Shown piece by piece: positions 24,017 through 27,327 of a stretch of DNA of 27,327 bases. Under the pieces are notes generated by a model. The model was not told where the DNA came from. It saw only the letters and a program-made list of their open reading frames with translations, and did no database searches. A program made the translations under genes and the position numbers. The DNA comes from Croceibacterium_A sp039927815 (GTDB lineage Bacteria; Pseudomonadota; Alphaproteobacteria; Sphingomonadales; Sphingomonadaceae). How positions within the stretch are numbered: position 1 is the first letter of the stretch; each line of letters opens with the position of its first letter. The DNA lies in contig JBDSUJ010000068.1 of the NCBI GenBank assembly GCA_039927815.1, forward strand, positions 1-27,327, in the 5' to 3' direction.

Positions 24017-25309
24017 TCAGGCGACCCACTGCACATCGGCGCCTAGCGAGACGAAATTGTCGATGAAGTTGGGGTGAGCCCGCCGGATCGGATCGGCATC
24101 AAGGATTGTGGATTCGCCTTCGATCGAGCTTGCCACCATCAGCAACGCGATGGCGACGCGAATGATATAGGGACTAGTGACCGTCGCGGCGGCGAGGCCG
24201 TTGCCGCCGAAAGTGATCAGCCGATGCGGATCGCACAACAGGGTATGCGCGCCGAACAGGCTAAGTTCGGTGTGCCAGGTCAGCCCGCCTTCGTAGACCT
24301 TGTTCCAGAACATCATCTGGCCCTGCGCCTTAACCCCCAGCGCGATGAAAATCGGCAGAAGGTCAGCGGGAATATAGGGCCACGGCGCGGCTTCGACCTT
24401 GGTGATCAGGTGCGAGGTGAAGTTACCTTCGACCTTGAGCTGCGCCGGCGCATCGAGCCGTGACCAGCCGCCGGAATGCGTGACGCTTGCCCCGAATTTG
24501 CCGAACGTGCGGTCGATCAGGTCGAAATGCTCGGGGTGGTCGTTCTTGACCGAGATGTCGCCGCCGGTGACCGCGGCGAGCGCGAGGAACGTCGCCACCT
24601 CGTGAAAATCATCGGAAAACGTGTAGTCCCCGCCGCGCAGCTTGGCTCCACCCTCGATGGACACCATCGACGTGCCCTTGCCGATGATCCGGGCGCCGAG
24701 CAGTTCCAGAAAGTCGCACATTTCCTGTACGTGCGGCTCGCACGCGGCGTTGACGATCTGGCTGGTGCCGGTGACGGTCAACGCGCTCAGGATGAAGTTC
24801 TCGGTCGTGGTGACCGACGCGTATTCGAGCCACATACGGGTGGCCTGGCCCTTGCCGGTGACGCGAAATACGATCTGGTGACCGGCCTGGCCGACTTCGG
24901 CGCCGAATGCCCGGAACACCGCGACGTGCGGGTCGATCTCGCGCGCGCCGAGCGTGCAGCCCTTGACCTCATGCTCGAGCCGCGCCTCGCCCAGCCGGAC
25001 CAGCAGTCCGGGGATCATCATGATCGACGCACGCATCGCCTGCGGCAGCGTCGCCCTGGCGCCCGCCGAGATGGTCGAGTGATCGATATCGAGCCGCTTG
25101 CCCGCCCTGTCCCACGCGACTGTCGAGCCCAGCTCGCCAAAGAACTCGACGATGCGGGTGACGTCGGTGATCTCGGGTACGTTGCGCAGGACGATCGGCC
25201 CGTCGCTCAGCAAGGTGGCGCACAGTACCGGCAGGACCGCGTTCTTGTTGGCCGAGGGCTCGATCCGTCCGGACAGTGGCCTGCCCCCCCTCACCAGCAG
25301 CGACGACAC
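24017..25309 (-). CDS. murA: MurA-like UDP-GlcNAc 1-carboxyvinyltransferase (divergent EPSP-synthase family)
   Basis: A 430-residue enolpyruvyl transferase with MurA architecture (two inverse alpha/beta domains). Seen: K22-N23 in SANKNAVLP (substrate and phosphate contacts), the PEP-binding and fosfomycin-target Cys as C118 in GCTLGAREID with R123, and an Asp at D316 (IPADLLPIF) at the place of the general base (E. coli D305). However, the usual TDxRAS segment of the C-terminal domain is SPYIIRVA here: R384 is kept but the preceding Asp is not. PTDMQAQF is also changed to PADLLPIF. The protein is therefore a divergent MurA or a paralogue with altered substrate. GTG start at 25309, one base after the folE stop, suggests translational coupling. 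A canonical murA may exist elsewhere in the genome; this cannot be seen here. Confidence 0.72.
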   Translation of the reverse strand: MSSLLVRGGRPLSGRIEPSANKNAVLPVLCATLLSDGPIVLRNVPEITDVTRIVEFFGELGSTVAWDRAGKRLDIDHSTISAGARATLPQAMRASIMMIPGLLVRLGEARLEHEVKGCTLGAREIDPHVAVFRAFGAEVGQAGHQIVFRVTGKGQATRMWLEYASVTTTENFILSALTVTGTSQIVNAACEPHVQEMCDFLELLGARIIGKGTSMVSIEGGAKLRGGDYTFSDDFHEVATFLALAAVTGGDISVKNDHPEHFDLIDRTFGKFGASVTHSGGWSRLDAPAQLKVEGNFTSHLITKVEAAPWPYIPADLLPIFIALGVKAQGQMMFWNKVYEGGLTWHTELSLFGAHTLLCDPHRLITFGGNGLAAATVTSPYIIRVAIALLMVASSIEGESTILDADPIRRAHPNFIDNFVSLGADVQWVA

Positions 25310-25310
25310 G

Positions 25311-25916
25311 CTAGTATCCCATCAGCTTGAGGACTTCCGCGCGGCTTTTGTCGTCGCGGCGGAACGTGCCCATGACCTGGCTGGTGATCATCATCACTCC
25401 AGGCGTGCGCACGCCGCGCGCGGTCATGCAGGCGTGGCTCGCCTCGATCACCACCGCCACCCCACGCGGCTGAAGATTGTCCCAGATGCACTGCGCGACT
25501 TCAGCGGTCAGCCGCTCCTGGATCTGCAGTCGGCGAGCGAAGCCATGCAGCACGCGGGCCAGCTTGGAGATGCCGACCACCCGGCTGGTCGGCAGATAGG
25601 CGATCGCGGCCTTGCCGATGATAGGTGCCATGTGGTGCTCGCAATGGCTCTGGAACGGGATGTCCTTGAGCAGCACGATCTCGTCGTAGCCGCCGACTTC
25701 CTCGAACACCTTGCCGAGGTGCGACGCCGGCTCTTCCTGGTAGCCAACGCAGTATTCCTTCCACGCGCGCGCGACCCGTTGCGGAGTGTCGCGCAGACCT
25801 TCGCGGTCCGGGTTGTCCCCGGCCCAGCGGATCAGCGTGCGAACTGCGTCCTGCACCGCATCGGGGACCGGCGGCTTGCCGCGCGGATCATCTTCGTCGG
25901 GGCCTGTCACACTCAT
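25311..25916 (-). CDS. folE: GTP cyclohydrolase I
   Basis: A 201-residue zinc enzyme that converts GTP to 7,8-dihydroneopterin triphosphate, the first step of tetrahydrofolate synthesis. The zinc ligands are C92 and H95 in SHCEHH and C163 in EASHACMTARGV; H94 and H161 are the catalytic histidines. VGISKLARV and RLQIQERLT, family signatures, are intact. Length fits the homodecameric bacterial form (FolE1). ATG 25916 has AGGCTGG about 5 nt upstream. It lies 13 bp after the phospholipase D-like gene and one base before the murA-like start, so the three probably form one transcript. Confidence 0.97.
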   Translation of the reverse strand: MSVTGPDEDDPRGKPPVPDAVQDAVRTLIRWAGDNPDREGLRDTPQRVARAWKEYCVGYQEEPASHLGKVFEEVGGYDEIVLLKDIPFQSHCEHHMAPIIGKAAIAYLPTSRVVGISKLARVLHGFARRLQIQERLTAEVAQCIWDNLQPRGVAVVIEASHACMTARGVRTPGVMMITSQVMGTFRRDDKSRAEVLKLMGY

Positions 25917-25929
25917 TGGGCCAGCCTGA

Positions 25930-27327
25930 TCATTCGCGCCGCCGTTTCCTGTTCAGCCGGTCCATCGAGCGGGCCAATAAGCTGCCCGGACGGAAAAGGC
26001 CACGCCTTGGCGGCAGGATGCTGAACATGTCGGCCGGATCTTCGGGATCGAACATCTCACGGTTGGCGAGATCGGTTTCGAGCGCAGTCGGCTCGCCGGC
26101 ATGAAACGGCCTCAGCGACCGGGTCCCTTCGCCGCCCCCCAGTCCGGCGATCATTCCGGCCATCGAACCCGCCCGGTGAATCAGCCCCGCTATCTCGCCC
26201 GCATCGACCCCGAGATGCTCGGCCAGCAGCGAATAGCGCAGGCGTTGGATGCCATCACAGGCGTGGGCGTTGCCCGGCCGCGCGCAGTCGATGAACACAT
26301 CGCACTCGCTGTCGAGCCGCATCGAGCGGTTGTTGAAATTGGCGGACCCGATCCGCAGGATTTCGTCGTCGACGATGAGGACCTTGGCATGGACGTAGAT
26401 CGGCGTCTGACCAACCCACGGCGAATAAAGGTGGAAGCGGTTTTGACGGTCGACCGCGTCGATCGCCCGCGCCAGGAGCGCGCGCGCCGGATCCATCACC
26501 GCCGCTTCGATCTTGCCGTGGGCGGTGACCGGATGGACCACGACGATCTCGGGCGGGTCGTCCTCCGCCAGACGCACGCAGATCGCCTCGGCCACCGCGC
26601 GCGACGCGAAATACTGCGTTTCGGCGTAGATGAACGACTTGGCCCGAGCGATCTGAGCCAGGAATAGCTCTTCGATCTCGCTCACCGCGGAACTTTCACG
26701 GAACGCCGCGCGGGTCCGGGCAATCCCGATTTCGACGTTTTCGAAATCTGCTTCGAGCCGGTCCGGCCAGGCGCTGTGCGTTGAGGGACGTAGCGGGGGT
26801 AGCAGCCGGCCGCCGGCCCGCGCCCAGCGATGACGGCCGAGTTCGTCGAGCGTTTCGGCAATCGGCCCCTCCATCATCATGGTCACGTCGTGCCACGGAC
26901 CATAGGGCGATCCGCCGGGACGCTGCCGCCGCGGATCGTGTTCGAGGTGCTCTTGGGTGTCCCACCGGCCATCGCCCATGTCGATCCCGCCGCACACCGC
27001 CAGCGTATCGTCGATCAGAACGATTTTCTGATGGTGACTGCAGCCAACAGGATGCGCGCGGTCGAACTTGAAGTCGATCCGCGGATAACGCAGCCACGTC
27101 AGCAAATCGAGCATCATGGTTCCGCGCGCGGTCGATTTGAGGAGCCCGAAGCTCCAGTTGAGAATGCGGATTTCCACTTCGTTCGAATGGCGGGTCAGCC
27201 ACACGATGAAGCTGCCCAGCCGGGCCGGGTATTCGTCCCTGCGCCACGCCCTTTGCCACCACCGACGGCCGCGCGTCAGGTGAATGCGGGTGTCAAAGTC
27301 CCAACTGATCAGCAAGATGCGCTGGCG
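25930..27327 (-). CDS. Phospholipase D/cardiolipin synthase-like protein (5' end outside window)
   Basis: The frame is open to the end of the window (codons for RQRI precede a TTG at 27315), so the first residues are missing; 465 are present. Two HKD motifs mark the PLD superfamily: SHHQKIVLID (first His codon at 27031-27033) followed by CGGIDMGDGRWD, and VHAKVLIVDDE (His codon near 26389-26391) followed by IGSANFNNRSM. Both sites look complete, so phosphodiesterase or transphosphatidylation activity is likely. There are no membrane helices in the visible part, unlike ClsA-type cardiolipin synthases; the length and the R-I-L-L-I-S-W-D-F-D start resemble soluble bacterial PLD proteins. The basic C-terminus (RSMDRLNRKRRRE) could help membrane contact. 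It lies 13 bp upstream of folE. The exact substrate is unknown. Confidence 0.88.
   Translation of the reverse strand, partial: RQRILLISWDFDTRIHLTRGRRWWQRAWRRDEYPARLGSFIVWLTRHSNEVEIRILNWSFGLLKSTARGTMMLDLLTWLRYPRIDFKFDRAHPVGCSHHQKIVLIDDTLAVCGGIDMGDGRWDTQEHLEHDPRRQRPGGSPYGPWHDVTMMMEGPIAETLDELGRHRWARAGGRLLPPLRPSTHSAWPDRLEADFENVEIGIARTRAAFRESSAVSEIEELFLAQIARAKSFIYAETQYFASRAVAEAICVRLAEDDPPEIVVVHPVTAHGKIEAAVMDPARALLARAIDAVDRQNRFHLYSPWVGQTPIYVHAKVLIVDDEILRIGSANFNNRSMRLDSECDVFIDCARPGNAHACDGIQRLRYSLLAEHLGVDAGEIAGLIHRAGSMAGMIAGLGGGEGTRSLRPFHAGEPTALETDLANREMFDPEDPADMFSILPPRRGLFRPGSLLARSMDRLNRKRRRE

Overview
The window is high-GC chromosomal DNA from an alphaproteobacterium, most likely a member of the Sphingomonadales (Sphingomonas/Erythrobacter-like). 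The evidence is the style of the encoded proteins and the gene order divL-like / tsaE / amgK / murU / addB / addA / trxA, which is a familiar alphaproteobacterial block. No phage, transposase, CRISPR array, rRNA or plasmid function is visible, and no gene-free stretch exceeds 300 bases. Genus and species cannot be fixed from the sequence alone. || Layout. Positions 1-1482 hold the 3' part of mfd. A stand-alone EAL c-di-GMP phosphodiesterase (minus) lies divergent to NAD kinase (plus). A tRNA-Asn(GTT) with its own promoter follows. A 65-codon ORF, secA and a small exported protein lie on the minus strand. argJ (plus) converges on the long minus-strand block. That block reads from about 19.5 kb down to 8.2 kb as divL-like kinase, tsaE, amgK, murU, addB, addA, trxA; start and stop codons overlap by 4 or 8 bases at all five junctions through addA, and trxA has a candidate promoter of its own. 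Next comes a lower-GC plus-strand gene for a GT-C-like polytopic membrane protein, then ahcY (minus) divergent from a one-cysteine peroxiredoxin (plus). A bidirectional terminator separates the latter from a PA2169-type four-helix protein (minus). The window closes with a minus-strand group: a phospholipase D-like protein (running off the end), folE and a divergent MurA-like enzyme. || How the genes fit together. Most are housekeeping. Mfd and AddAB repair DNA. SecA drives secretion. ArgJ, AhcY, FolE and NadK serve central metabolism. AmgK and MurU recycle cell-wall MurNAc towards UDP-MurNAc, by-passing the MurA step. || The most notable points are these. The PAS-rich kinase carries Tyr568 where the phospho-acceptor His should be, the hallmark of the cell-cycle regulator DivL, and heads the overlapping operon. 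A 10-bp RNA helix covers the ribosome binding site of the PA2169-type gene, a candidate translational switch or thermosensor. The MurA-like protein keeps its catalytic Cys but has an altered C-terminal motif. The ahcY leader contains a 40-bp-spaced duplicated element.
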